Assembly (NCBI GenBank): GCA_034359265.1
Contig: CP136895.1
Coordinates: 5,768,501-5,832,500 of the forward strand
From: Canna indica
Taxonomy: Eukaryota > Streptophyta > Magnoliopsida > Zingiberales > Cannaceae
Length of the DNA: 64,000 nucleotides
Direction of reading: 5' to 3'
Shown: in pieces, positions 1 to 13,145 of the stretch
Position numbering within the stretch: the stretch's first letter is position 1
Layout of the letters: the number at the start of each line of letters is the position of its first letter
Program-made: the position numbers and the translations under genes
The notes under the pieces: generated by a model
Databases searched by the model: none
What the model was told of the DNA's origin: nothing
Seen by the model: the letters and a program-made list of their open reading frames with translations, nothing else

Positions 1-85
1 TTATTTTCTTCACATCTTATTAGTGTCGCTATCTTATCAACAAGTGATCGATTTATGAATCAGTTAATCAATGAGACTACATTAG

Positions 86-368
86 TTTTCGAAAATCTAT
101 CACCTTTGGGCAGACAGATTTCTAGACCAATGCACACTCTAATAACTTCATCACAATATAATTAGAATGTGTTAGATTAAATTATAGGACATATCATAAA
201 ATTAAAATTGAGGCTAACCAAATATTACATATTCACCTTTGGGCAGAACATGCAATCACGAAATAAAGCCTCGATGAGTTAAATAATGAGACACTGATTT
301 TCGAAAATCTATCACCTTTGGGCAAACAGATTTCTAGACCAATGCACACTCTTCTAACTCCATTACAA
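86..368. repeat. Two spaced copies of a 70-bp repeat
   Basis: Positions 86-157 and 297-368 are near-identical. Both start TTTCGAAAATCTATCACC, continue through TTTGGGCA(G/A)ACAGATTTC and end with a block beginning CAATGCACACTCT. The TTTGGGCA core appears again near 236 and 401. They lie inside the internal domain of the LTR element. No function is evident. Confidence 0.75.
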
Positions 369-1825
369 AACTTCCAATTAAAACATCCAATAATCATCCT
401 TTGGGAAAAAACTATTGAATGAATTAATCTTCAGTATTCCTCATATGATGAGAAAATACACCACTCATTATAAGTAATCCCACTTTGGTGGTAATTACAA
501 ATAATAACTAGTGAAAAAAAACCCATCAGGAATCAATTGCCCACATGTCAAATATTCAAATCCAATATATATTGCAAAATTGGTACAAGAATAAAGTACC
601 ATGATTAATAATGAATTTAAATCAATGACCATTTCAAATTATTATTTATGTTTATGTGGTTGTAAATTATGTCAATATCTCCACCTAATTGTAGCTATAT
701 TAGGTTTCAAATATATATAAAAATTGGCAGCATTATTTACAATAATGAATTAATATTTTAAGTAATCCACATAACATAAAATGAATAATAATATTATCAC
801 GTAAGTAATAAATCATATGGATTCTACATCATGCTAAATGTAGCAAAATTTGAACATGATAATAAAATTTACATTAATAAATCATGAAATCAATCATGCT
901 GGCAAAATTATGATAATAAATCAGCTATATTGTGTCAATTATGCAATATTATTATAATATCTGGATAATAATGTTGCATTATGCCTAAATTAAGCAAAAA
1001 AATAAGCATATCTATTGTGCCCAGAACTTTTATAAGCAGCGGACTGAAAAATTGAAGAAGGACCATTAATAGCATTAAGCTCATATTCAAGATTCAATAG
1101 CCCAGTTCAGTTCCAACACAAGATAAGAAGGATTTTGCAGTCACATTAAAAATTTAAAATACTGCAATATAATAAAATTGACGACAATAAATCACGTGAT
1201 CAATTGTAGCATGATATTTAATATGATAAATCACATGACACATATTGGGATCAAAAGTCTAATCCATAAATACACAAGGCTCCCAAAAATTAAATTCAAT
1301 GAGAAAGAATTCCAACACAATTTAAATGTTGTAAAAGCACTTTCATGAATAGTAGATTTATTTAGAAAAATAACCCACAAATATTACTGGGTCCAAATAC
1401 ATCTAATATGTATTAAAATAAATAATATACTATCATGTGCATTATATCAGCTATGCATGAAATAAAATATAGCATAACATGAAATACAATGATAAAATAA
1501 TTAATGAACAATAAATTTAAGTCCCCACATGAGGCAAAATATGTCATGAAGTACAATAGATGTAGCATGACAATAAAAATTGATAATAATAAATTAAAGT
1601 CAATTATAGCATGTGAGCAAAATTAGCATGATAAATTAATCTATGCTATGTTCATATTGGCTCATGAGTGGATAGATAATAATATTGTATTCAAAATTTC
1701 ATGCCATGATCTAATTCTAGAGTAAATTGGTTAAAAACATAGTGAACAACTGAAAATTTCACTAAATCAAGTTGAACCAATCATAAAAGGATCAATTAAG
1801 CATGAACAAAATATAATTGAGATGA

Positions 1826-1950
1826 ACTAAACATAATACCGGCGAACCGATAAAAATTAAGCTGAACCAGTCAAAAATATGATGAATCGGCTGAAAATTA
1901 AATTGAACCGATAAAAATTAAGCCGAACCGATTGAAAATTAAGCTCAAAT
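1826..1950. repeat. Degenerate tandem repeat, about 25-30 bp unit
   Basis: Repeated variants of GAACCGATAAAAATTAAGC and CGGCTGAAAATTAAA occur four to five times in a row, with looser copies continuing to about 2110. The repeat lies inside the non-coding internal domain. Confidence 0.5.
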
Positions 1951-3156
1951 GATGCTGAATTGAATCTGGTTCAGATCAAATTTAATAGATTGGATCTGAT
2001 CCATAAGTGATTTTAACTAAAATTAATCAATTACATGTGAACCGGTCTAATTTCAAGTAAACCAAATTAAATCGGCTGAAATATGAATGAACCAAGCCAA
2101 AAATTAATGAAGCCATATTAATTAACAGGTGAAATAGTGCTGAACGAGCTTCTCAACCGGTTGCAAAATTTGAAATAAACTGAATCATTATCAATTATTT
2201 TCTAAAAAATCGGTCAAAAGATATAAAATAATCCTGCAATGTAATCCCTAGAAAACCGGTCGAAAAGACCAAATCGAATAAAAAAAACCCGGTCAAAGGA
2301 CCAAATCGAATACCGGCTTACGAGGCAAGAAAACTGGCACGACTCACGCTGCACACGACGCCGCAGAACTGGCGCGCGACGGTCGTCGCTTGCGGCGCAC
2401 ACAGCATATTGGCCTCGGCCCTCAGTTGCTGTGCGCTGCAACCAATGCGCCGGATGTCGTGTGCTGCAAGCAGCGTACGCCTCAGCTGACGTGCACATCT
2501 TGCACTTAGTCGGCGACTCGGCGTGCATAATATGTAATAGGTGGGCAGGCACATCAATAATGGTAAGGGTTTAATCTAATGCAGATAAATCTAATAAAAT
2601 CTTAACATTAATTAATTAAAAGATTGTGCCAGCCACCACAATAAAAACATGATAGCAGCGTGATGTTTCATCAGCAAAATAAAAACTTATACAATAATGT
2701 TTCACAAAAAAAAAAAAAAAGTACTGTATACAAAGTGGAAGAATCGAGGCAGACAGTGATATTTCAAAAGAAAAATAAAATCACACCCTATACAAGATGC
2801 AGTGTATTGTCCATCGGATAATTAATCGCTCGCTTAAAGAGATTTAAAAAAAAAAAAAAAAAAACAGTAGTCAATCAAAGTATACCATCCGTTTCATAAC
2901 GAAGACAACTTAATTTTTCCGATAACGAAGACCAACTTGTATTTTTCCGATTAAAACAGCGTGCATATTTCCGAGAATAGCCGGTATTTCTCCGACAGTG
3001 CACGTACGGAAAAAAAAAACAATAATACAGTGCAAAATCCAAACAGAAAAATTGATTTTAATATAAAAAACGATGAATCAAAATTTAAATAGATTATTCA
3101 TCGTATTAAAATCATCCCATAATTATCATAAACGAATTCTTAAATTCATGAAAAAA

Positions 3157-3170
3157 TGGCTCTGATACCA
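3157..3170 (-). promoter_or_regulatory. Primer binding site (initiator tRNA-Met type)
   Basis: On the minus strand this reads TGGTATCAGAGCCA, the standard primer binding site of plant Ty1/copia elements, complementary to the 3' end of initiator tRNA-Met. It starts two bases after the CA end of the LTR, which is the expected spacing and fixes the element's orientation. Confidence 0.85.
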
Positions 3171-3172
3171 AT

Positions 3173-3653
3173 TGTAAGAAAAATCTTATGATCAAGAATT
3201 TCATGAATTTAAGAATATCATAATTAAATTAGTAAGATAAGATCTTACTTGATGACGACATAATTTGCAGCGGAATAAATTTCTGGATCTCCAAGAAAAG
3301 CCGAGTCTTCCTCCATAACACCGCCTCAAATGCTCTGCTCTCGATGGGGAAAGCAACTATGAGCTAGGGTTTTTCCACACGGTGTATAGAGGGGACCTAG
3401 CCACTATTTATAACTGATTATATGGGCCCGTCCATCACGGGCTTCATTAATCGGGCCTACACTTGATTAATCACACCAATCATGGTTAAGTGTTTCAAGC
3501 TCGAATCACATGGATCAAGATCACATGAGCTAACAGGCATCTCAATAATGGATCATAAGATCAAACCCTCTTTTATCAAATCAAAACATTACAATTGATT
3601 GTAGCCCACATATGAAAAATGAAAATATAGAATATTTAAAAAATATTCTAACA
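3173..3653 (-). mobile_element. Ty1/copia-type 5' LTR
   Basis: Read on the minus strand, this 481-bp segment begins TGTTAGAATATT and ends TTTCTTACA. It therefore has TG...CA ends with short inverted repeats and is followed by the tRNA-Met primer site. A 17-bp perfect inverted repeat (3136-3152 against 3200-3216) straddles the LTR/primer-site junction. The base pattern is that of a 5' LTR. The partner LTR lies off the left edge, so the target-site duplication cannot be verified; the right flank is GACTG. Confidence 0.75.
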
Positions 3654-5764
3654 GACTGAATCATTGCATGTTGTCCCCTGTAAAAAAAGATAAATATATT
3701 TTATACTTTTAGAGATCTAGAGAGAAGAGTCCCCCAATCTAATCACCCGCAAACCAACAAATTAATCGGTCCCTTGAACTTTTCTTTTGTGTATTCATAA
3801 ATGGCGTGCGACGACCACTGTCTCATGACACATAGGCTTAGAGAGAGAGAGAGAGAGGTGATGTCAAAGTCATGTATAAAATACTGTGATTCCAGAAGAC
3901 ACATGCAAAGGAAGGGTGTGGGAAGCACATACGATGGTACAGTGCACCAACCAGCTGCAGACCTGCTCAAACGTAGATGAATCTATCTGCATGGGTTCCG
4001 CAAGATAAATGTGGTGGACCTGCGACGTACGTGTTTAGTTTACTTGGAGGAGTAGCACATGTTTCATCCAAAACAACGATATAATATAATTGGCGACCTG
4101 GAATTTTCTTTTTGATCTCTTTGACGTGGTGTAGAAGATAACCAGCTCAGTGTCGGCGACTTGCTGTGGGCTTCTGGGAATTAATGCACCGTGTCAAATT
4201 CTTAACTGGAATCGTCCGGAAGTTAAGTACTGTAATATATTATTGGCACATCAATTAGCTTGCTTACTTGGCAAGTAATCAGACTTGTGTGTCCAAAGGG
4301 TTAATATATATATTTATGTTTCATAATTACTTGGCTAGTTAATTTAGAATTTTAGATTGGCCCTAGCTTGAAAGCTATATGTTGAAGGCTAAACTGATAT
4401 TTTCTAAAATCAAAGAATTAAACTGACAAAATTCAAAATTTTCGAAGATCAAATTAAAATAAACACTATTTAAAATGTCTATAAATTAAAAAAAAATGGC
4501 CCTAGCAGGGACTTTGAATTAATGAGGAGAACAGGTAGGTAGATTAATCAATGGAATCTAACTTGATCATTTGATGTGTCCTCGTCCAGTATATATAATC
4601 GACTTCAATAATATATGTCTGAGTAGATGTCTGAGTAGATGCGTGAATCCTAGTCCAGAAGATTTTGAGTTGGACTAATTTGGATTTATCGAGCCATGTG
4701 TCTGCGCAACTACAGACCACTTTTTCCACAAATAAATAATTAAAAAATTATAAGTTATCACATGAAAAGTATGGTAAAAAATGTGACCAAAAATATATTC
4801 TTGTTCAGAGCTTGTAATTAATATTATGGATGCATTATTGTACGTACAAAAGAGAACTGCCAACGAATACCTAATTATTACACCATCAACAAGTTATATG
4901 ATTAATGCAACTAAAGGAGCAGGAAAATAAATTAAGGCATGCCTATATACTCTTCTTCTTTGTTTTGCGATAAATAATTTAAAAATTAATCCTCCATATA
5001 ATTTTTAGTCAAATTTTATATAAATAGATAAAAATACTCTTTATCATTATCTTCTCTTCCCTTTCGTCCCCCGCTCATCTGCCTCCCTCTCTTGTTCTCC
5101 CTCTCCTCGTAGGATCCACCATCGGTGGTCGCCCCTCGCCACTCCCCCACCGTCGGCTTCGCCGGAGTCCATCGTCGATTGATTAGGGTTGTGATTATCG
5201 TCCCACAATGATGGCCAATGTGACCAATTCAGTGGCTACAACAATGTTGTAGTCGATAGTGGCCGGGTCACCGTGGCTATAACCGCAGCCACAGCGCGCC
5301 GCTGTCGTGCAGGCTAGTGGTCGCCACTCGGCCAACCTTACGTGGCTAGCAGACATGGGCAACATGCAGTCCCGTCTGACGATTTCGTCGACCCATCTTG
5401 TTATCCTGCAATCATCTTTTGGCATGAACTAGATTCTCCTCTTCCTTGTAAATCATCTACAACACAAACAAAAAGTACACAAGTAACGATATCAATGCAA
5501 GGTGTTTTGTCTTTGTCCCGGGTTGTTGACTCCATCGGCGCGCGGGTTGTCCGGAGTTGTCGACACCCTGGACAGATTGTTCTAAGTTGTCGACATCCAG
5601 GGCGATGTGTGTGTTATTTTTGTCCTTTGTTGTTGGCATATGAACGGAGTGTTCTCGAGTTATCATGGGTTGTTGACATCGAGGGAGGAGTTTGGTGTCT
5701 TTGTCTATTATTTATTGGCAGATAGACATAGACGGCTTGTGCGGGTTGTCTCCGATTGTCGACA
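3654..5764. other. Intergenic, no gene recognised
   Basis: AT-rich DNA with a short GA microsatellite (about 3839-3857). A GC-richer patch at about 5050-5400 has open frames on both strands that match nothing I know and lack a gene-like structure. Short imperfect GTTGTCGAC repeats lie at about 5520-5760. Confidence 0.6.
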
Positions 5765-5772
5765 CCTAAACG

Positions 5773-6165
5773 TAGGGTTGTTCATCGGGCCGACCCAATC
5801 TAATAAACTCGAGAACCTGACCCGACCTATTTGGGTTGGGTCGAGTCGAGTTGGGTAAATTCGACCAAACCCAGCCATAATTGGGTCGGGTCTTGGGTCT
5901 TAGAATTTGAAACCCGATGACCTGATTATTTATATTTTTAATTATTTTTTAAAATAGTTATATTTAAAAATATTTATTTTTAATTATTTTTTCAAAAAAA
6001 TATATTTAAAAAAACTCATTTATATCGAGTCAGACCCGAACTAGGTCGGGTTGGGTCGGGTTTGAGAGGTGAAATTTTTTGAACCCAACCCGACCCAACC
6101 AACCCGATTACACTTGGTTGGGTCGGGTCGATTTTTTCCCTAAACCCAACCCGTGAACAATCCTA
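5773..6165. mobile_element. hAT-type MITE with perfect 8-bp target duplication
   Basis: This 393-bp element has terminal inverted repeats TAGGGTTGTTCA at the left and TGAACAATCCTA at the right. It is flanked on both sides by the identical octamer CCTAAACG (5765-5772 and 6166-6173). Both subterminal regions are rich in GGTCGGGTTGGG and its complement, so the element can fold back. It has no coding capacity. An 8-bp duplication with TAGGG ends places it among hAT-derived miniature elements. Confidence 0.9.
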
Positions 6166-6173
6166 CCTAAACG

Positions 6174-7974
6174 GATTATTGAAACAAACACATCTTTCAT
6201 CATACAGATCGAGTATCAATGAGAATATTTTTGTCCAAAGAAATATTCTCTTAGCTATATTTTATTAATTTGACAAGGAGAATCACTTTTTAAAACACTT
6301 ATCCTAAAGAGTCATATAAAATAATATAAGCATTTACTCAAAATCATAATATGAATCCTAGAAATTCTTGTATTCATGATATAGATGTGAAAATTTCATA
6401 ATCCATCACTTGTTAATAAAAAAACGGTTTTACCCTTGACTTTTGCACACGCAGACTTGGTTATTTGGGATAAAATCAGTATTTCGAGATTAAAAGTTAT
6501 GAATTCAAGAATTTTAGGATCCGATTCAGGCATTTTTAAAATTTATATTATGATCTTGAGTAAATGCTGAAGGTATATTCCTTTAAAATATATGGTATAT
6601 ACGATCGAGATTGAAGGCATCCTCCAAAAAAACATGATAAGGACTGTCATCAGGTCTTTTGTAGGTTTACTTTTCCTTTCTCATTTGGAATATTCTATTT
6701 CTAGTTTTATTTCTATATCTTGCATCCTCTTTTTCTTTTTAGCTTTCCCTTTACAATTCCTTATACATGTAATGTGAAATGAACAGTGGGGGTTTCATTT
6801 CAAAACCTATTCCTTCCGACAGCGCACAAAGAAGAAAAAAATTGGGACCAAATCAACTCAATGATTTGATCCGAATACGTACGTAATATAAAAATTTGAT
6901 TTGAGAATTCTACCATGAATGTACTCAATTGATTCTACTACTTGGTCGTAATTAATTAACATAAAAGTATAATTTGAAGATGGAGCCAAATTACTCCAGT
7001 AATTGATTTAAGCAGGTCAACTGGTTGGACCAACTCAACCGTTGATTCTGTCTATCAGTCTATGCATTCATGGTGAGATCAAGTAAAATACCTGTTAAAA
7101 TTAATAAAATATGGGATCCAGAGTCCAGACCAATAACTAGCGCAAAAGAAACTCGTTGGAATTAGTCGTGGTTTGATAGGTTCCAACTTCCAAGATATAT
7201 ACTGTAATATCATTAAATTGAATTAATAGGATTTACTAAAACATCTCTTGATCAACCCTATCAATCAATCTCAAATTGGTTGGAGAAACATTATCACCCC
7301 GCGTTAATTAATCCAAATTAAGATATTTCTAATTAAGAAAGTTTCGAAGTATTTAATTCAAATATTATACACCAAAAAAGGAAGTATGCAATCGATTTGG
7401 AGTATTCTCAAATAAGAACATATGATTGATGATGATGCAAGGAGACATGGTCTTGACTCTTGATATGTATATGTGGCTTCGCAGAGGAAGCAAAGCAAAG
7501 CACAGCACATCATCATCAACGTGACTGTCTAGAAATTGGCAGAATGGAGCTGCAGCCACCACCACCAACTACTGGCAAGTAAAATAGTTCATTCAAGTGC
7601 TGCCTTTTGTGAAATGAAAGGACACTCTTTTAATTTCTTATAAGAAAGAAACTCCAATCATTGTCATATATAATTATATATTAGACAGGATCCGATTGTT
7701 TTATTCTCTCTAAAAAGAGATTTGTTTACTTCCATGATGTGACTGCAAGCCTGAATTCGATCTCCACGATATCAGCCTCGGATTAAAACTTGGCTGCTAC
7801 ACATAATTTATTACTAATTTCCATGAATATACCGTCATTAATTCAATCTGTTTGAAAGTAGGTTTATCTTCCGTGGCTGTAACAAAATGACTAACTTACT
7901 CGCTGCTTATGTAAGAAACAATAAGACGTAGATTTAGATTGAGGCTCCTCCTTCATTTTTTTTAAACATCAATT
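6174..7974. other. Intergenic, no gene recognised
   Basis: AT-rich sequence with only short open frames, such as 6592-6777 and 7365-7568. None resembles a known protein or sits in a spliceable context that I can support. Confidence 0.6.
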
Positions 7975-8790
7975 GACCATGGACATCAAATTGAGGCAAC
8001 TCCGTCTCAGCGCCGTTACTTTCGAACTTAGAGCCTTTACTCGATCTCAGCGCCACTACTTTTGATCTCAGAGTCCTTACTGACCCCTTACACAGTCCTG
8101 TCTTATGCTCCTCGACGAGCTCGGTTTGACCTCCTAAGCGCGATCATCGGCCTCAGAGTCGCTACTTCCGACCTCAAAGCCTTTACTCGGTCTCAGCGCC
8201 GTTACTCTGGGCCGCTACTCTCGGTCTCAACGCCACTACACTCAAGCAAGAAAATGATATATTCCCAAAATCCAACTGACATCTGTGAATCAAATCGAGA
8301 TCAAAAGCCAGCACTACTTAGAGCTCAACACGAAGTCCTCCCGACTCCAATCAAGCTCGGGGGATTGTGGACTGGACTAGTACTTTTGGGTTCGACCAGA
8401 TTAAGCACATAAACGCCCACACTCATGGACCAGACTCAAGCCGATCCAGACGGCTAAGTTCGAGGGCTCCATCCAATCATACAATGACATCCACGTCCTC
8501 ATTAATTAGGAGAGGCTTGTCATTACAAGCCCGACATCTCCAAGATCATATATCATTGATCCATTCCGAGCAACATCTCTACGAGATTACTCGGCGGCAT
8601 CATCGCCGCACTCCTCATTCTACAATATATACATACATGACACTCCTCAAGTAGGGGAGATTTCAATTTTTGATACCTCCACCTTGAACATATCCTGGCT
8701 TAAACGTTAGATTATCTTTTGCAACCCTCTCTCCTCGGTCGGAGTTGCACCTAAGCAGGAAACATACGGATCGGATCGCATCACTCCGAC
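7975..8790 (+). mobile_element. Probable Ty3/gypsy LTR fragment
   Basis: The segment opens with degenerate repeats of CTCAGCGCC.CTACTTTCGA.CTCAGAG (about 8000-8240). It ends with a block reading TCCTGGCTTAAACGTTAG followed by a CCTCGGTCGGAG stretch, which resembles the LTR 3' region of plant gypsy (Tat-like) elements as I remember them. No primer site, coding domain or partner LTR was found, so it is a truncated relic at best. Confidence 0.4.
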
Positions 8791-8797
8791 ATATGGG

Positions 8798-8801
<4 letters not shown>

Positions 8802-8850
<49 letters not shown>
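8802..8850. repeat. (AT)n microsatellite
   Basis: About 24 uninterrupted AT dinucleotides, next to the right end of the probable gypsy LTR fragment. Confidence 0.97.
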
Positions 8851-8853
<3 letters not shown>

Positions 8854-11798
8854 TGTGCAATAAATGTGACTTTATGATTTGCTAAAAAAATGTGGCAACA
8901 CATGCAATTTTTGTAGAAAATGAAATTCAATGTGAAACTAACATATTTTTGCCATAATACGAAAGAAATTTGCGTGTGCTTGATTTTCTTTTATAAAAAA
9001 AATGAAACATACTAAAAAAAAAAAAGGTCACTCCCTTCTTAATGGGAGGTTAGGCTGTGCTTCCTACGTACGTCTCCATCTTGAGTAGGGATATATTCAC
9101 CCCAAACATTCAAATTTTTATTGATATCAACATTAAAATTTACATCTCCTTGATTGGGCCAAAAATTATTCAAAAAAACTACAATACTATTCAAACAGGA
9201 CACGTTACAACCTCTTTTATCTACAAATGCGTGCTTGATTTGATGAGTTGAAGTTAATATATGTAGATACATTGTATATTGAAATCCGACTCACATGCAT
9301 AATAATATATACATTAAGATATCATCATCATTTCAGGAAATGTAATAAACTAGTCCACTAGACTGCAAATAGAACCCACCGTTTACTAGAGTCAAATGTT
9401 TGGACTTCTGATAAATTGTGAGCTCCGTGAGAGCTCAATAATTTGATACTTTTGGACTTTTCTAGTCCTGCTTAATTTGTAAGTTTTATTTTTTGGTTTA
9501 AAAAAGACACCGTATCATCACAAAACAGGGTGCTGATGGTGATACTGCTATCATTGCCACCGTGTTATCCTCAGCTGAAAAAATAAAAGGGCTTTCTAAT
9601 TAGCATGTATTATTTTATTTACTTTTAAATTGAGATGGATTTAACATTCATGTTGTTCTTTTAAAATCTACAATATCAATCTATCTAACCATAAAATATA
9701 TTAATATGAATTGTACGGTCATATATCCTAGCTAGTTAAATCGGAATAATGTTGGATTGATTAATAAAATTTAATTGATGTACTTATCAACTTCATCTTA
9801 TGCATTTGAATTAGAACCATTAAATAAATCGTAACACACGTTGCATTTGATAATATTTACGTACAAAAGCAAATATTAATTATGAACAGAAAAGATAAAG
9901 ATTAAAAAGAATGCCACCACAACAAGATGCAACAAATTAGGCTGCAAGTCATTCTGATTAATTTGGACCAAATGACAAAAAACGTTTTTTAATTAACGCG
10001 ACTTTTTATGACATATTATTAGATGAGGGACCATATTACTTTGTAATCGCAAAGACTTTAATTTCATTAACCTGACAAGGGAACCGATATAAAGTTACAC
10101 CTACATTTTAAAATCCCAACAATCCATAATTAACCAAGACAATTATATATCTCTTTTTCTTTAAATTTTTCTCCTAGATTTGGAAGCAAACCTGTAAAGA
10201 GGAGAGTGGTATATTGGTGATGGAATAAATGAATAATGATATACATGGCACCAAAGAAAGAGGGCCCCCTCTTGATTCCATTTAGGGAACAAGTTCCTTT
10301 TCTTTCAAGATATCTAAATGCATGCAATTGCCAGTTTTCTAGATACCATTGACTGTATCAATTTTTCATTATTAATTATGGAAGGATTAGGAATATATAT
10401 ATTTGTTAACACAAAGTTATTCTTCTCTATATTTCTCACTCTATATATCCATGCCTCTCTATCTTTCTTTTATATATATTTGAGTCATCTGAATGTAGTT
10501 GTGTTGACTTCACAATTATGTACCTTGCATATACTTTTTAAGTTTTATTTAATGAATCTATTTTGGGGGGTTCAACCTACTCAGCTCAATATTTACTTTT
10601 TTTTACCAAAAAGAAAAACTAAAGTTCAATTACACCAAAAAAAAAAAAAAAAAAAAAAAAAATTCCTGAGAGAGAATTACATCAAGCTCCGGAGGCTTGA
10701 TAGAAGTTCATATATTGGACTCCTTTAAGCTCCGAGCTCTATTTGCAGTCCAATAGACTGCTTTATTACATTCGCGAGGACAATAAAAAAAATTATAATT
10801 TTGAAAATTATGAGCAATTAACAAAATGTGCTTCATGATAGTTTTGAGCCTCGGGGGAGTGGAGAAGAGACCTTGGATACTTTGAATTATCATCTTTGAA
10901 TCAGATTTGATGTTAACGTGTGTAAGATGCTGCCAAGCATACTTTATAAAAAAAAGATTGTCAATGCCTCAGTTAGTGCTGAGGAAGTAATATTTTCAAG
11001 AAACTTATTAACTGCAAAAATACAGACTTGAATAAGTTGTAGCAATAAAATCAAGACCTGCAAAAGAATTATTTCAAGATCAATCACAGTTAAAATTTAA
11101 TATAGCTATCTTTTGGAGAAAATTATTTAGAACACCGAGCCATTTTTGAATCAGCGCTTTATTACTCAGTTCAATATTTGAATTTCCCTCTTGAGTTAAT
11201 TTATTAATAAGTTGGATGGGTGTTTTCCATCCATTATTTCAATATATATATATATATAAATCAAACTTTATTGTTTCTTTTATCTTCGTTCATATCCTTT
11301 ATATATAGTTTATTGTTTCCCGTTTCATTGATATTTTTATTTATTGTTTTTGGTGAAGTGGTGCCATCAAGAGCATCTCGATTGGACTCCGGAGAAAGAG
11401 ATAGCTTAATAAACTGTACACATTATGTAATTTACTAATTAATATGAGAAGAAATGAAATCTGAACAGAAATAGATTCCATGAACATTGATATAAATGGT
11501 CTCCCCAAATTTTGCTTATTTCGCATCTTCCCTTTAATTTTAAGCAACAACCAAGTTTATAAATCGAATTAGGACTTTTGGCATGTCGTGGTCAACCATT
11601 AATTAAACGTCTTCCAAAACGTTTCCTTTATCCATAAACATTTGTAGTAGTTTGCTCCTCTCACCTACTATTTCCTCCTTCATTCTTTTTCTGGCTTCTC
11701 ATTACTTATTTAAGTTAACGATTGTGAGGAACGAAAAAATGGGTAAATTATTGAGTTCGTCAAGTTATATATATATATCACAAATGTACTTGTTGATT
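8851..11798. other. Intergenic, no gene recognised
   Basis: AT-rich DNA. It contains a run of 26 A residues (10637-10662), which could be an old retroposon tail, and several short open frames (e.g. 10318-10728) with low-complexity translations. Nothing here is supported as a gene. Confidence 0.6.
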
Positions 11799-11811
11799 TA
11801 GAAATGCAATC

Positions 11812-13132
11812 CTGACGAAGCAACACTCATAAACTCTACTCTTTCAACCATCCCGACATATGCAATGTCGTGCTTTTATCTTTTGGAGAATCTGACTGAG
11901 AAGATAAATAGATTATGCAAAAATTTCTGATGGCGAAACAAAGCGGATCAAAAATCTACTAACTGTGTGAATTGGCCTTCCTTATGTCGAGAGAAGAATG
12001 ATAGAGGTCTTGGCTTTAAGGACTGCCACCTCTTCAACATTGCTCTCCTTGTTAAACAGACCTGGTGCATTCTTTCTAAACCTTACACACTTCTGGGACA
12101 AGTCTTGAAGGGCAAATACTTTCCAAATTCGTCATTCATCAATGCAAATATCGGAAGCAACCCATCATGGAGCTGACGAAGTATACTAAAGGGCAGGGAG
12201 ATTATCCAATCAGGAATGAGATGGCAGATAGGATCTCTTTCAACACTACCTGTATTTAAAACCCCTTGGCTCCCCATTAAGCCATCCTCGTGCATTGCTG
12301 GTCCATCCATATATGAGATTGCTCCCCCTCTGATATCGAACTTCTTTGACCGATCTACTGCCATGTGGAATGTCCCTGCAGTAAGGAGCTTTTTCCATTC
12401 GTCCATGGCGGACATTATCCTTGATATAGAGATCTCCCAGGGCCATGACAAACCAGTTTGGATCGAATCACTCTCTCTCAGGCAACTTCACAGTATCTTC
12501 TGTATACCAGCATATTCTCTCTACAACACTAGAAAATTCTGTTGAAAACGGGCTTGCGCAACATGATTGGCGAATGATTTGAAAACTCAAAACACTTCCA
12601 AAAATTAAATTCCATCTATGGCGCCTATGCAACAACTCCATTCTAGTTCGCCAACTTCTAACTGCTCGAGGAGTCCCGATTATAGACACCTCATGCCCAA
12701 GCTGCAACGTACACCAAGAGGTTGTAGTTCATGCCTTTTTCCATTGCTCCTATGCTTAACATGTTTAGAAGGGTGTTTCGATCATTACAGTTGGTATGGA
12801 TTCTTTTTCCTCCTCGACTGAGGGCTGAAATTTTTTTTGCCACATGCAACGTCCACATGCCCGACTCCCGAAACTTATAGGGTGGACGCTACGGAGTTTA
12901 TGGAACAGCAGAAACGAGAGGATCCTCAACAAAAACCCTCGATCGGTTGAAGACTCAATTTCCTTAGCATTAGAGATGTGGCAAATATATTCACGGTTCA
13001 TATTTAATATATTTTTTGATTTTATCCTTCCCTATGGAAGTGATGTTTTGATGCTCTTCGTTGGCATCTTCGTAGATTACTTTGTTTTATTCTTTGAATG
13101 AAATTGATATCTCTTGGCAAAAAAAAATAAAA
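11812..13132 (+). mobile_element. 5'-truncated LINE (L1-type) with 13-bp target duplication; ORF2 pseudogene
   Basis: The plus strand carries a broken frame matching the C-terminal part of plant L1 ORF2. First comes the region after the reverse-transcriptase core (translation NWPSLCREKNDRGLGFKD at about 11967-12020). A zf-RVT-type region with a CPSC...H pattern follows at about 12600-12740. Several stops and frameshifts make it a pseudogene. The element ends in an A-rich tail (about 13119-13132). It is bracketed by the identical 13-mer TAGAAATGCAATC at 11799-11811 and 13133-13145, the hallmark of target-primed reverse transcription. Over two thirds of a full-length element is missing at the 5' end. 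Confidence 0.88.
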
Positions 13133-13145
13133 TAGAAATGCAATC

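Larger units (their letters stand above)
1..3172 (-). mobile_element. Internal domain of a non-coding LTR retrotransposon (LARD-like), cut by the window edge
   Basis: This stretch lies directly downstream, on the minus strand, of a copia-type LTR and primer binding site (3157-3653), so it should be the internal domain of that element. It is very AT-rich and I find no gag, protease, reverse transcriptase or integrase reading frame in it. The only long open frames (around 2214-2557) are GC-rich noise. A long internal domain without coding capacity is the pattern of LARD-type non-autonomous elements. The second LTR is not in the window. It could instead be an old autonomous element too decayed to recognise. 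Confidence 0.5.

Noticed and set aside
5500..5760. GTTGTCGAC repeats as a minisatellite
   Set aside because: Copies are irregularly spaced and strongly diverged, so no repeat unit can be defined.
12083..12451. Minus-strand open frame of 122 codons
   Set aside because: It is antisense to the LINE ORF2 relic, whose plus-strand protein similarity is clear.
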